Assembly (NCBI GenBank): GCA_030549175.1
Contig: JAUKUA010000003.1
Location: forward strand, 930,001-994,000
DNA length: 64,000 nucleotides
Reading direction: 5' to 3'
Origin: Lasiosphaeris hirsuta
Taxonomy: Eukaryota; Ascomycota; Sordariomycetes; Sordariales; Lasiosphaeriaceae
Notes under the pieces: model-generated
The model's database searches: none
Seen by the model: the letters and a program-made list of their open reading frames with translations, nothing else
What the model was told of the DNA's origin: nothing
Translations under genes and position numbers: made by a program
Shown: one piece after another, positions 11,068-21,493 of the stretch
Layout: every line of letters begins with the position of its first letter
Position numbering within the stretch: position 1 is the stretch's first letter

Positions 11068-12594
11068 TCAGCCCCTTGTCCTCCTCTTCATCCATAACGC
11101 CATCTTAATGAATGCCAAATACCCCCCTACGGCGACCCAAGTCGCAGAAATGAGCGCCATCCCACCTGCGAGCCTCGCATCCGCCATCTTGGTCTGTAAA
11201 GCATCGCTCCATAGCGGCAGCCACCCAAAGATCGACGACGCCGGTGCAGACAACGCCGAAACCTCAGCATTGTCCGCAGGATCTTGCGGGTCTTTCACCC
11301 CAGCCTGCCGCTCAGCCCTCTCCCTAGAGCGCTGTTCTATTGTCTTGGCCATTCTCCAAGCGACTTTGTTGTTGATCCTCTCCCACGTCGCCTCCTCGGC
11401 TTGACGTCGTGCATCTCGACTGAACCGCTTCCGCAGTATCCCATCCTCGGCAAGCAGCATGACCTTCTCGACAAATGCATCCAAGTCCTTTGGTGGGGTC
11501 AAATATCCCGTCTCGCCATCCCTCACAATATCGCTTGGCCCACCCTCATCCCGCGCCACCACGGGCACACCGCTCGCCATTGACTCCAGCACCACCAGGC
11601 CGAATGTCTCGGTCACGGAACAGTGCAGGAACACATCGGCCGACGCATACGCCGTGGCAAGCACCTCTCCGACCTTGAAGCCCGCAAAGATGACCTTGCC
11701 CTTCTCCACCAGCGGCGCAAATGAATCCTGGATCTCGGTTTCGACGGCAGTGTTGCGGTTGCCGCCAACGATATAAAGCTTGAAATTCAAGCCGCGGGCG
11801 TCCAGTGCCGTCGCGGCGTCGGCGAGGAAGTCGAAGCCCTTCTCACCGGCGATGCGCGAGACGCAGATGAGGATGATCTCGCCATTAGGGGCTAGCTCTG
11901 CGCGCAGCGCGTCGCTACGGCGAGAGGGGTTGAAGACGGCGGTATCGACGCCGCGCTGGAGGAGCTCGAGCTTTTCCGATTGGACGCTGTGCTTTTCGAG
12001 GTAGCGGCGGACGAATTGGCTGGGGTAGAAGATGGTTTTGATGCTCGCGTGGTTGAAGAGGAAGGTCTGGACGCGGGCGAAGGCGAGGACGGCGAGGTTG
12101 CTGAAGGGTGGCGGAAAGAGGATGGCGCAATAGCCGGCCAGGTCAGTTTGGAAGTTGCATATTATGGGAATTTGGTTGTCGGGCGGCTGCTGGCGGAGCT
12201 GCAGCATGACTTGGAAGCCCAGCGAGGCAGGCGAGGCGAGGTATATCAGGTCGGGGGTTTCACCCTCGAATGTCTTGGCATATAGCGTGGAGAGCCTTAC
12301 GGGGTATACAACGGAAAGCTCGGGGTTGTACGGCAGAGGATAGCCGTGGATGCGAACATCACGGTTATTGTCATTTTCCGCTACAGTGGTGGGTGTGGTT
12401 GGGACGAATGTGTTTTGCTGAGTGTGGTTGTGAGGTGCGACAACAGCAACGTTTGCGCCGTTCTCGCGAAGATGGTTGACGAGCATCAGCGTGGTGCGCG
12501 AGACGCCATTGACGGGACCGAAAGACTCGGTGCAGAGCAGGATGCGTTTGCCCCGAAGCGAGTCCGGAAATGCCGAGAGCGGGACGGAAGGCAT
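11068..12594 (-). CDS. GT4-family glycosyltransferase, C-terminal membrane anchor
   Basis: A single exon of 508 codons starts at ATG 12594 (the three codons upstream have no ATG). The N-terminal half starts GKRILLCTESFGPVNGVSRT, the GT-B donor/acceptor loop typical of GT4. The C-terminal half has the GT4 nucleotide-sugar signature ETFGLVVLESMASG with the E-x7-E pair, preceded by SRIAGEKGFDFL. A hydrophobic stretch near residues 475-500 (ALISATWVAVGGYLAF) followed by KRRTRG suggests a C-terminal membrane anchor facing the cytosol. The overall fold resembles SQD2/MgtA-type transferases that glycosylate lipids. It lies head to head, across about 2 kb, with a UDP-glucose 6-dehydrogenase gene, so UDP-glucuronate is a candidate donor (inference). 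Confidence 0.88.
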   Translation of the reverse strand: MPSVPLSAFPDSLRGKRILLCTESFGPVNGVSRTTLMLVNHLRENGANVAVVAPHNHTQQNTFVPTTPTTVAENDNNRDVRIHGYPLPYNPELSVVYPVRLSTLYAKTFEGETPDLIYLASPASLGFQVMLQLRQQPPDNQIPIICNFQTDLAGYCAILFPPPFSNLAVLAFARVQTFLFNHASIKTIFYPSQFVRRYLEKHSVQSEKLELLQRGVDTAVFNPSRRSDALRAELAPNGEIILICVSRIAGEKGFDFLADAATALDARGLNFKLYIVGGNRNTAVETEIQDSFAPLVEKGKVIFAGFKVGEVLATAYASADVFLHCSVTETFGLVVLESMASGVPVVARDEGGPSDIVRDGETGYLTPPKDLDAFVEKVMLLAEDGILRKRFSRDARRQAEEATWERINNKVAWRMAKTIEQRSRERAERQAGVKDPQDPADNAEVSALSAPASSIFGWLPLWSDALQTKMADARLAGGMALISATWVAVGGYLAFIKMALWMKRRTRG

Positions 12595-14629
12595 TGCGGC
12601 CAATGCCGGGTGCGGGACCCGGACCCTACCGATTCCAGACAGTCAACTCTGAGCTTTGGCGCGCCACTCAGCGCTTGGTTGCGATTGAGTTCAGACAAAC
12701 GGCAACCTTGAGCAGAGACTGTGGACTCTCCTCCTCTCGCCCTCCACTCTCCAGGGACAGATGGCCAAATAAGACGGGCAGGATATATGGTGGTGTTGGG
12801 CTGCAGCTTCTCGAGTCGGGCTCAAGTCACGCACTGCCGGCGTGATGGCCCTGGGTTGTGATGCAATTGGGTCGTGACAAGATCCAGTGCTGGTTGGTGT
12901 CTCAGCCGTCCATGTGTCTGGCGAGGGGCAGTCGCAATGACTAGTCGGCCTTGCAAAAGAAGGCACCTGCCTACTGGATGTCTAAGCTGGGAGGTATTGT
13001 TAGTGTTCTTTGTCCTGGAACATGTTGGATGTACTTTTGTCGTCCCTTCCGTAGAGGTATGGATGGCAGGCGGGGGGCTTTATCAAGGCATCGTCGCAGC
13101 GGGACGGCGGGAAGCTGGAAAGCATCGGATCGCAACTTCAACTTCGCTGGGCCCAATGGCAGGCGCCGTTTCTTCCACATTTTGGCGGCGACCAATGAAG
13201 GACACGGAAACAAGCCGTGCAGCGCAGCGCCGATGGAAAACGTGTGGCAATTGCTGGCTTTGAGTTTTCGAGATATTTTGGGTTTGCGACGACGGTCAAC
13301 TGACAGACGCTGCGACAGCGGCATGGCGGGGGGAGGGGGGGGGGTTTTTTTTTTTTTTTTGACTGCTCGAGGTGCTCAATACCCCGCCACGCGCGAATCG
13401 GCGCGCGCCGTTGCACCAACGTGTTCGTTGCGGTTGGACGACGTCGTCTCGCGTCGCTGTCTCGCCATCACTTGCCTCAATCTTTTTCAGAATAGCCGTC
13501 TTCGTGATGACTGCGATGACCATGATGACCATGTGCGTCACCCTTTCCGCTTGTTATCTACCTTATCGGAGCGTGCATTGCCCGGCGCAACTGTGGGCTT
13601 TTCCCACGCTGAACTCACCGAATCCGGGTGGATGTGTGGGGGCTTGGTGAAGCTGCGTCCCCTCATGATCGCCCTTGCTGGTCAAGTGGCCGTGACGTGC
13701 TGTAGAATTTGAACGGGCGCGACGACGCGGGCTCGTCTTCAGGTGCTTCTTGTCGCGTCGAGGCTGCCCTCCCGACCTGGCAGGCGGGACCCGCACGCGT
13801 GGCGGGGGATTTTCTCGCTGTGGAAATCAGGGGTGCAGCTGCCCAACGCCGCTAGGTTCCCCGGTTATGCTTGAGTGGGCGCTCTGGCATCAGCCCTGGA
13901 ACGTGCGAGCCCCACCAGGGGGGTCAGGGGGACCACCTAGGCCCCCGGATGTATCGGCTAGCCTACGGCACCTGGTGACGCCCGGTTGTTTGGTGTGCAA
14001 GAGTGTACCCCCGATCAGGACACGACATTGGCGCCCATCCTCAATCCGTCACGATTCAGCAACCCCCTGGGCTGAAGGCCAGGGACCCTGGAGCGTTTTA
14101 GCTATTTTCATTGGCTATTTGTCACATTCCCTCCACAGTCCACTTCCATCCAACGCCACAAGGCTTGGAACTGGGCCAGTCAACCCACTTTTGCATCTCC
14201 TATTTTCTCTCCTGGGTTTTTGTCTGTTTTCTCACCAGCCTAGAATTACATCCGCCTTCTGCCCGACATGAGAAATATGGGAAGTCACACGGCATGCAGC
14301 AGATGCTGCAGATGGTCGCATTCGCGAATTTTGCGTTCCCTCCCATCGGCTGCGTGCGTAGAAAAACCATGGCCCTTTCTCGTTCTCGCGCCTTCAAATC
14401 GCTCTCGACTCTGGAGTAGCTTCTTCCCTGCAACGCCCGCTCCAGAACCCTCGACGGCGCCCACCATTGGATCCCCAACCCCTGAACGAGGCTACACTAT
14501 CAATCGTTAACTCCTGCGGACCACATCTCGCTAGGTTCACCGCATTGGCCAATAACTCGACGACTCCACCGCCCGCTATGTCAGCGGTCTTGACCTCTTA
14601 AAATTCGTCGTTGGCCCCTGAACCCCTTG
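12595..14629. promoter_or_regulatory. 2-kb divergent intergenic region between GT4 and UGDH genes
   Basis: No convincing gene lies between the two divergent genes. Open frames on both strands are GC-driven and show no family features. A G-run/T-run (about 13328-13361) and several C/T-rich stretches are present. The last part, about 14100-14629, probably holds the UGDH promoter and leader. A shared regulatory region for both genes is possible but no sites are claimed. Confidence 0.4.
13328..13361 (+). repeat. G-run followed by T-run
   Basis: About 18 mostly G bases are followed directly by 15 T bases. This is simple low-complexity sequence. Confidence 0.75.
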
Positions 14630-16905
14630 ATGGAGCACCCCATCCTCCTTCTGGAGCCCGCCCTCGCAGCTGGTGTCCGAGCCGATCGTTCTCTCTCCCA
14701 CGACACCACGCCGATCCCCACGAGCACCGCAACGCCGCGCACCAAGCTCCGCCGCTTTGTCCACAAGATGTCGAGCATGATCCCCTCGTTGCCGTCGCTC
14801 GCCGACCCGGAAGAGATTGTCACCTTGGACGGATCCACGGCGCCCACAACACCCGAGGGCAGCAGCCCCGTATTGCGGCCCCAGGACGACACGGCACAGC
14901 TTACGGGCAAGTCACGGAACAACAGCCGATCCTTGTCCTCGGCTCTATTCGATACGACCGCCCGCACCCCGCCGGTTCGCAACATCTGCTGTGTCGGCGC
15001 TGGCTACGTCGGTAAGATGCCCGCGTAACACTCGTCTTGCCCTTCCTCGCTAACCACGTCGCAGGCGGACCGACCGCTGCCGTTGTCGCCTTTCAGAACC
15101 CCCACATCCGTGTTACCGTTGTCGACAGAGACGCGAAGCGCATTCAGCGGTGGAATTCGAAGCACCCGCCCATCTACGAGCCCGGCCTGAACGACATTCT
15201 GCGTATCGCACGAGATGGATCGAGAGACTGCGTTGTCCACAATGAACCCACCAATACTGAGGCCTCTGGCGCGACCGCCTCGGCATCGGGTTGCGGCGAC
15301 ACCCATCAAGAGATTGCCGTCCCTGCCCGGCAGCCAAACCTATTCTTCACCACCGATGTAGCGAAATGTATTAGCGAGGCGGATGTTGTCCTAATTGCCG
15401 TCAATACCCCCACCAAGAGCCGAGGTACCGGGGCCGGATCAGCGACAGACATGGCTGCCTTTGAGGCTGTCACGGCCGTGGTTGCTCAGCACGCTCGACC
15501 CGGCGCCATCATTGTTGAGAAGTCGACAGTTCCGTGCCGGACCGCGCAGCTTGTGCAGGACACAGTAAGTTATGCTCGTGACGCCCTGAGCAGCCGTAGG
15601 GACGGCCCGTGAACCTAATTTTAACTCGTCTCTTAGCTTGCGCTTTATCGCCCCGGTGTTCACTTCGAGGTCCTTAGCAACCCCGAGTTCCTAGCCGCCG
15701 GTACTGCTATCAAGGATCTGCTCCATGCTGACCGCATCTTGATCGGCTCGAGCAACACTCCGGCTGGCTACAGAGCGGCTGCCGCACTCGCCTCGGTCTA
15801 CTCCAGCTGGATTCCCAAGTCGCGCATCATTACCACCAACGTGTTTAGCTCGGAACTGGCCAAACTGGTTGCCAACTCAATGCTCGCACAGCGTATCAGC
15901 AGCATAAACTCAATTGCCGCTATCTGCGATGCGACAGGAGCTGATGTCGACGAGGTAGCCAGTGCAATTGGAGCTGATCCACGAATTGGTAGCAAGTTCC
16001 TCAACGCAGGTATCGGCTTCGGCGGCAGTTGCTTCAAGAAGGACGTGCTGAGTCTGGTTTACCTCGCCGAGACCTTGATCTTACCCGAGGTTGCCGACTA
16101 CTGGCGAGCTGTCATCAACATGAATGAGTTTTCCAGGAATCGGTTTGTTCAGCGAGTCGTCAAGTGCTTGAGCAACACTCTTGCTGGGAAGAAGGTGACA
16201 GTCCTCGGATACGCCTTCAAGAAGGACACCAACGACACCAGAGAGTCGCCGGCACTGGATATCATTCGGACCCTGGAGGAGGAAGGTCCTCGAGAAATCG
16301 CCATCTTTGACCCTTGCTGTATCCCGGCGCAAATGACAGACGAAATCGGCCGCTTTGTCGGAGCCGGTGTGCTACAAAGCAACGGTGGTCCCGTTGCCGT
16401 TTATGGCGACGCCTATGCCGCTTGCGAGGGCTCCGATGCCGTGCTGATCACGACTGAATTTGACGAGTTCAAGAATATAGGGGACCTGTCCAAGGGAAGT
16501 GCCGGGCTTGCGATACCCATCCGTCAAAAAGCCCTACAGCCAGACCCCCGGCCGTTTGAGCGGGCCGAACCGACAGAGAGCGACCTACTCGCGCTTCAGT
16601 CGTACCTGATGCAATCAGCAACCCAAACTTCCACACTTGCGGTCCAAGACCCGCTTGATCGCTTCAATCCTGTTCCTTTGTGCGCCGAGGATTGTCCTGA
16701 TTGTCTCGTGGAAAAGGCCACCGGCGCGACCGGCTACGGTGCAAGCAAAGAGCACGTACCAAAGAACCGACTGGACTGGAGAAAGATTTACTATCACATG
16801 CGAAGGCCGCATTGGGTTTTCGATGGTCGCGGTGTCCTTGACATCGCAGGTATGGAGAGGATTGGGTTCCGGGTCGAGAGTGTTGGCCGCCACAGTCGAG
16901 CCTAA
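14630..16905 (+). CDS. UDP-glucose 6-dehydrogenase, extended fungal form
   Basis: Three exons, 14630-15011, 15065-15564 and 15637-16905 (GTAAGA/TCGCAG and GTAAGT/CTTAG introns), give about 716 residues. The enzyme oxidises UDP-glucose twice with NAD+ to UDP-glucuronate in the cytosol. Visible hallmarks are NICCVGAGYVGGPTAAVVA (NAD-binding loop, residues about 117-135), VVLIAVNTPT, IVEKSTVPC, the catalytic-cysteine motif GFGGSCFKKD (Cys about 426) and GYAFKKDTNDTRESPA opening the C-terminal domain. The C-terminus ends RPHWVFDGRGVLD, as in the family. Two features are larger than usual: an N-terminal extension of about 115 residues rich in Ser/Pro/Thr, and an insertion of about 85 residues before the final HWVFDGR block. 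The start is the ATG after an in-frame TTG; an upstream exon cannot be excluded. Confidence 0.92.
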
Positions 16906-17194
16906 CATCACCCCAGCGAGATGTACTGCGTTGCACACTACATTTTGGCCAGAAGGCATTGTCAGTCTCACGGCCACAAAATTACCAGGGAAGGTTTAGA
17001 GACCCCTTGATATCACGTAATTGCGACTTCAACACAGCTTGTCTCACTGTCGGCGGATCTTTTTTTGCATGTTACAAAGGCGCATCCGGTGCAGGAACTC
17101 GGCAAAGCAATATATATATCGCATTTAATTCAGCTCAAGCCCCCTTGCACGTTGTGCATTGGTACTGACAACGGGGCGTGAAAGCAAACTGACC
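16906..17194. other. 3' flank of the UGDH gene
   Basis: No coding sequence is visible. A short TA-rich stretch at about 17108-17130 lies downstream of the stop codon. Confidence 0.4.
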
Positions 17195-17460
17195 TCATAA
17201 GAACGAAGTGCTCTTCCAGTGTCCCATCTTCAACGCTTCGCCATCTACAATCCCTTTCACCGGGCATGGTCTGACGAAGCTCCAGGTGCCAGCCTGAGAA
17301 GGTGGAGCAATACCGGAACCCCTAGCCCATTGAGAACAACCATCACATCTCCCGCGCGAGCATCGGGCGATGTCCACCCTAGATACCCTTGGTCGGCTTC
17401 GAATATCGACTGCGAAGATATTTGAGCTGTGACATCTTGGAAGGCCACCATGTCGACCAC
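17195..17460 (-). pseudogene. C-terminal relic of a HET-domain protein
   Basis: Two overlapping frames on the minus strand together give the usual end of fungal HET proteins. First comes GYLGWTSPDARAGDVMVVLN with GLGVPVLL, then, after a frame change near 17300, GTWSFVRPCPVKGIVDGEAL. In intact HET proteins this region reads roughly GYLG-x-GP-x2-A-x2-GD ... PFVLR ... Y-x-LVG-x-CYVHGIMDGE. The HET domain itself is not found upstream, so this is a 5'-deleted, frameshifted remnant. It is inferred from family pattern only. Confidence 0.6.
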
Positions 17461-18171
17461 ACATCATTGTCCTCTCTTTCAGAGTACGGCGGTGCATGCC
17501 CAGAATGATACTGCCAGGTCCGAGTCGGACGAGGCATGGACGGGGCGTAGATGCGCGACACGAAGGCAAGCGAAGCGACTTCTCCGAGTTAGTTCTGGTT
17601 GATGCATACGGCGTCAATCAAAGGAAGCCCACCTCGTCGTTCAGGGGGACGTGTTACGATATATTTCGTGCTCTTCCCTGACCTCCGTCAAACTCTAGTC
17701 CCGTTTTGATCATTGGCGCGTAACACGCCCGCAACGAGAAATACGGAAGCACATGAAAGGCCTTTCCCACATCCTAAAATGCCCTATGTGTCTCTTAAAA
17801 CGAATATGTTCTAGGGGCGATAGAAGAGGTTTGCCAAAAGTAGGTAGTTTCCAGCTCTGAAGTCTCACGCCGATCATCAACCCAGCACTGGATCAATAGC
17901 CTCTTGATTACCTCGGCTAGAATACTTACGGTACCAGGCATCCAAGCCCCACGTCTGCTTGTTGACGGCGGGAGTTACCTGAGCAAGATTCTCGTTTCTG
18001 ATCGCTGGGGAACTCAAATTTACCAGCAAAGCAACAAATAACCTCTGAAAACTGTGGTGTCCCCTCCCACACAATATTTCACCACCCTTTGCTTTCACCT
18101 TCCCGCACTTGCCTCCAACACACCGAACTATGTCCCTCCAGCCGCAGCCGTAGCCATCGAGGCGAGCCAAA
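17461..18171. other. Region without a supported gene
   Basis: This could hold further decayed HET sequence upstream of the relic, but I see no HET motifs. The 3' part precedes the HAD pseudogene. Confidence 0.35.
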
Positions 18172-18934
18172 ATGCCTATCTTGCGCTCGGTCATTTTCGA
18201 CTTTGACGGCACCCTCTTCAGCACACGGGAATCGATATGTCATTGCACTTCTGACTTTTTCCGCCCTGTCTCAATCTGCTCCTGCAACTGAAGCCATCCG
18301 CTCGACCATTGCCACAGGCGCCAGCTTAGATGAAACCTTTCGCATGATAGGTGCCGGCCGATCGGCAACCCGGTCTGAAGATCTGGCCGGTTCTGAGAGT
18401 TCCACGTGAGGAGCCAACGCCGACGCCGATGTGAGCCTCTGGATCGATACTCATCGTTCCATTTACACATCGGAGGGTCTGCCACTGATAACGCCATTTC
18501 CACATGCCCGTTCGCCGCTGGCGCTGCTGAAGAAAGCAGGCATTCCTGTAGTGGTCATAAGCAACAAGGGAGTCATGGCTGTCGAGGCCGTTTTGGAGAA
18601 GGAAAAGATGGATCAGATGGTCGATTTAGTTCTGGGCGATATGCCCGACGTACCTCGGAAGCCTGATCCCACAAGCTATCTTCAATCCGTCGTCCCAAAG
18701 TTTGCCACACCCCTCAGTCCGTTGGACCCGAAGGACGTCATGGTAGTTGGCGATACTGCTGCCGACATTCAGTTCGCCAAAAACATCGGGGCCATCAGCT
18801 GTTGGGCAAAATACGGGCATGGAGACGCAGAGCGATGCCAAACCCTAGCCCCAGATGTGGTGGTAGATGGTTTGCAGGAGCTTGAGCAGTTGTTTTCTGC
18901 GTTAATTCATGGCGGGGATGTGGGAGAAGAATGA
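18172..18934 (+). pseudogene. HAD-superfamily phosphatase (phosphoglycolate phosphatase-like), disrupted
   Basis: ATG 18172 opens MPILRSVIFDFDGTLFSTRE, with the HAD motif I DxDGT (nucleophile Asp 10, Asp 12). Sequence similar to the family cap (LTFSALSQSAPATEAIRSTI, then ATGASLDETFRM) continues only after a +1 frame change near 18245. An in-frame TGA follows at 18407. The rest is uninterrupted: SEGLPLITPF, PVVVISNKG (motif II), RKPDPTSYL (motif III lysine) and VMVVGDTAADIQFAKN (motif IV), ending at 18934. An intact copy would hydrolyse a small phosphate ester in the cytosol. A 55-bp intron could restore the frame, but it would remove conserved residues, so a frameshift is more likely. The TGA fits CGA->TGA. 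Confidence 0.75.
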
Positions 18935-19424
18935 TGGGTTTCGGCTAGGGTCGAGAGGTATCTATCTGACTTAATGTGTACCACGGGCACAGTATGGAAT
19001 AATCGGATCTGTATTGCCTTACGAAACCGTAGGGTGTTAAAACTAGCTAGGCGTTTCATTCCCGCGGGCTCCTTTCGACATTAGCCCACAAATTTAGTCG
19101 ACGTCCATCTCTCCAGTCCTTGTACAAAAGCTTCGGCCCCGATGCCGCCTTGGTGTCCAGAGAATGGACCAGCGCTGTGAGGCTAGGGCAATGTCCAATG
19201 CATAAAATTGCGTTTGGCGGTACAAGTCTGGTTGGGTGCTCGACCTTCAGCCAACCCCCCTGTGACCAGGCAGAACACAGCGTAGCTGAAGGCTCGACAA
19301 GCCATGCCATCGCGCTGCAAGAAGCGGTCGATGCAGTCTGCTTCTGGGAGATGCTTCCTGATAAGAGGCTAGAACGAGCCCATTGCTTCAGACCGGCTAA
19401 TCCAGTAGATGGTCCCGTACTTCT
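18935..19424. other. Intergenic stretch
   Basis: No supported gene or repeat is visible. Confidence 0.4.
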
Positions 19425-19628
19425 GTGCCGACAACACAGCTGCCTGATGACACGGATCAGACGAGGAAGCTGACTCTACGTGCTGTTGACGAGGAACAGA
19501 AATATGTCCAATACCGCATAGACCAGGCCCAGGCGCTTGCTCAGAGGCTAGAAGCAATTCGTTCGACCGACGGTGGGCACCAATCGCACCAGTTATCACC
19601 ATTTCCGTCTCCATCACCATTTCAGTAG
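19425..19628 (+). pseudogene. Short helical gene fragment
   Basis: A 67-codon frame without an ATG contains a protein-like, helix-forming stretch, RKLTLRAVDEEQKYVQYRID, followed by QAQALAQRLEAIR, and ends TAG at 19628. This looks like the C-terminal exon or remnant of a coiled-coil protein. No family was recognised and no upstream exon was found. Confidence 0.3.
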
Positions 19629-19752
19629 TCCATGATAATCAACGTGTAGCGCAAGCCAGCGGTCGCTAAAGAGAATTTTGAAAATTTTGAAGGGCCTACG
19701 GTCATCGTTTCCTGCACACCATGTTTGGGTCTCAGTAGTAGCACGAAATGCT

Positions 19753-21493
19753 TCAGATAAAAAAGGGCTTTCCTCGCCTCAACCGCCAACCCGAGATCAC
19801 CGAGCATAGGAAATGAACTACAGCAACGAAATATCCGATGGGCAGCGCAACTACCTCGAGAATGAATTCAGTCTGTGTACCTTGGAGGAGTTCAAAGAGG
19901 CCGGCAATCAGCAGTGCGTAAAACTGCAAAACGAGGAAATATGGAATGATCGAGATGCACACGAGGTTTCGCAGTAGCTTATTCGGACTTGATCCCCAGA
20001 AGTCATGAGTTTGCTTGTCTTCTGAGTCATGATCAATCTCAGGGGGGACCTAAGTCGAGCATCAAAGATGACGTGAGCAAGGGACTTTTAAGCTTCAAGA
20101 TATGTACGTGGTTATATTTGCTACTAACCTTGCTTTCCGCAACAGCTTGTCCACTCTGGGTGTTCTTTTCAACATCTTCGACACCCTTGCTCAGCTGTTC
20201 TGTCCTGGGCGCGGCAATTGCAGGAGCCGCATCAGTGCTTCCGTCGCCCTCCTTTGGGCTCGGGTTTGATACAGCTGGTTTAATATGAAGACGCTAAAAG
20301 TCAGCCTCGACTGGTATACCTTCTTCACCTTGCTCTGATCAGACGCGCATGGACTCACCGCTAGCCACCTCAAGGGCGTTCAATGCAGGGATGATGAGGA
20401 GGAGCATGGGCACTATCTGGCCAAAGCCCCATTCGTTCAGGCCCTCCCTGTCGTGTTCTGGGGCCAGAACAGCAAGAGGAAGTTGGTCAGGGCAAAGGTA
20501 AAATAAAACAGCATCCACAGCATCTTCCACAAAAAAGAACGAGCGACTTCTTGAACCGCGAATATGAAGGCCGGCATGGGCTTTCCAGAATTCCAGCCCT
20601 TTCTTCTCCCCTTGAGACGAGCTTGCCGGCTCTCATTGAATGCGTCATTCCTCAATCTGAAGATGAGCCAGAAATACCAGCTTCCGAAGCATTGTTCAGA
20701 TGAGGAACCGAATAGCTCGGTAATGGCCGTGCCGTAGGACGAAACAACAAACCAAAGTATGAGCGCCGTGTTCCCGAATTGAACCAACGAACGCTCTTGA
20801 GGAGATTTGAAGGAGAAATCCGACAAGGCGCACCTGACCTGCTTGTCGGACTGGGCGCGGAAAGAAGCAGATCGGCTAAGAACAAGACTGATGAGCATCA
20901 GGATGGCATATAGAACCACGGCGATTAGTCTGACCCAGAGAACGCGGGGGTGGTCGTGCAGATATGTCCGAAGAACGGAGAGGGTGAAAAGGTGGATCAT
21001 CAGAGAGAAAAAGGCCAGTGCCACAGCGAGCTCGAAAGAAAAGACGGAAAGGTTGCAGCTCTTGGCGTATACGGCAATGAGGATGGCCAAGCCTACGACG
21101 AGCTGTTGGTCGCTGAACGACAGCATGAAGCCTTCAAAGGCTTCAATGTGCGCCAGGCTTCGACCGCCTAACGCTTTGATGTCCGAGTCTGCGTCGAGTC
21201 GGAAAAGCCTCCTGAAGGTCAAGATAAACTCCCGATCCGCCGGGCGGTAGCGTTCAGGGCGAAGAAACCCCCCGAAATAGCCCACAATTATAGCGACGAG
21301 GGTTATCAAGGTCGAAATGAGGAACGAGAGCACAACCTGTAAACCTCAGTGATGGGTTTTCCGTGGGACTCTCGGCGCCTGTTCTTACCCCAATCCCTGC
21401 GATGTCGGCATCGACAGGACTCTTCTGCGAGCATGGCACGGCATCATCCCGCTGGCATAGCGCGAGCGACCACGGCGCAGCAAGTTGATTCAT
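19753..21493 (-). CDS. Polytopic fungal membrane protein, unknown function
   Basis: Five exons were reconstructed: 21493-21389, 21336 to about 20531 (or 20519), 20447-20359, 20274-20129 and 20049-19753. They total about 480 residues and all phases agree. The short first exon encodes a lumenal or extracellular Cys-containing N-terminus ending DADIAGIG. Exon 2 starts with a transmembrane helix (VVLSFLISTLITLVAIIVGY). Several more hydrophobic segments follow, including LVVGLAILIAVYA, LFTLSVLRTYL and LIAVVLYAILMLISLVL. The family block NEWGFGQIVPMLLLIIP is in exon 3. The last exon has helices ending GKPFFI. Reading straight through exon 2 gives a premature stop. Using the acceptor ACACGACAG at 20448 restores the frame, so the gene looks intact. 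It is probably a plasma-membrane or endomembrane protein. Confidence 0.78.

Noticed and set aside
12951..13712. 253-codon plus-strand frame between GT4 and UGDH
   Set aside because: It runs through a G-run and T-run, has no conserved features and overlaps other equally long frames; treated as non-coding.
13750..14271. 173-codon frame upstream of UGDH
   Set aside because: Pro/Ser-rich, GC-driven composition without recognisable motif; likely promoter/leader sequence.
18172..18300. 55-bp intron that would restore the HAD reading frame
   Set aside because: The GTCATT/CTGAAG sites are weak and removal would delete residues conserved in the family; a frameshift is simpler.
20437..20470. Frameshift in the polytopic membrane-protein gene
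   Set aside because: An intron ending at 20448 joins the frames in phase into the conserved NEWGFGQ block, so no lesion is needed.
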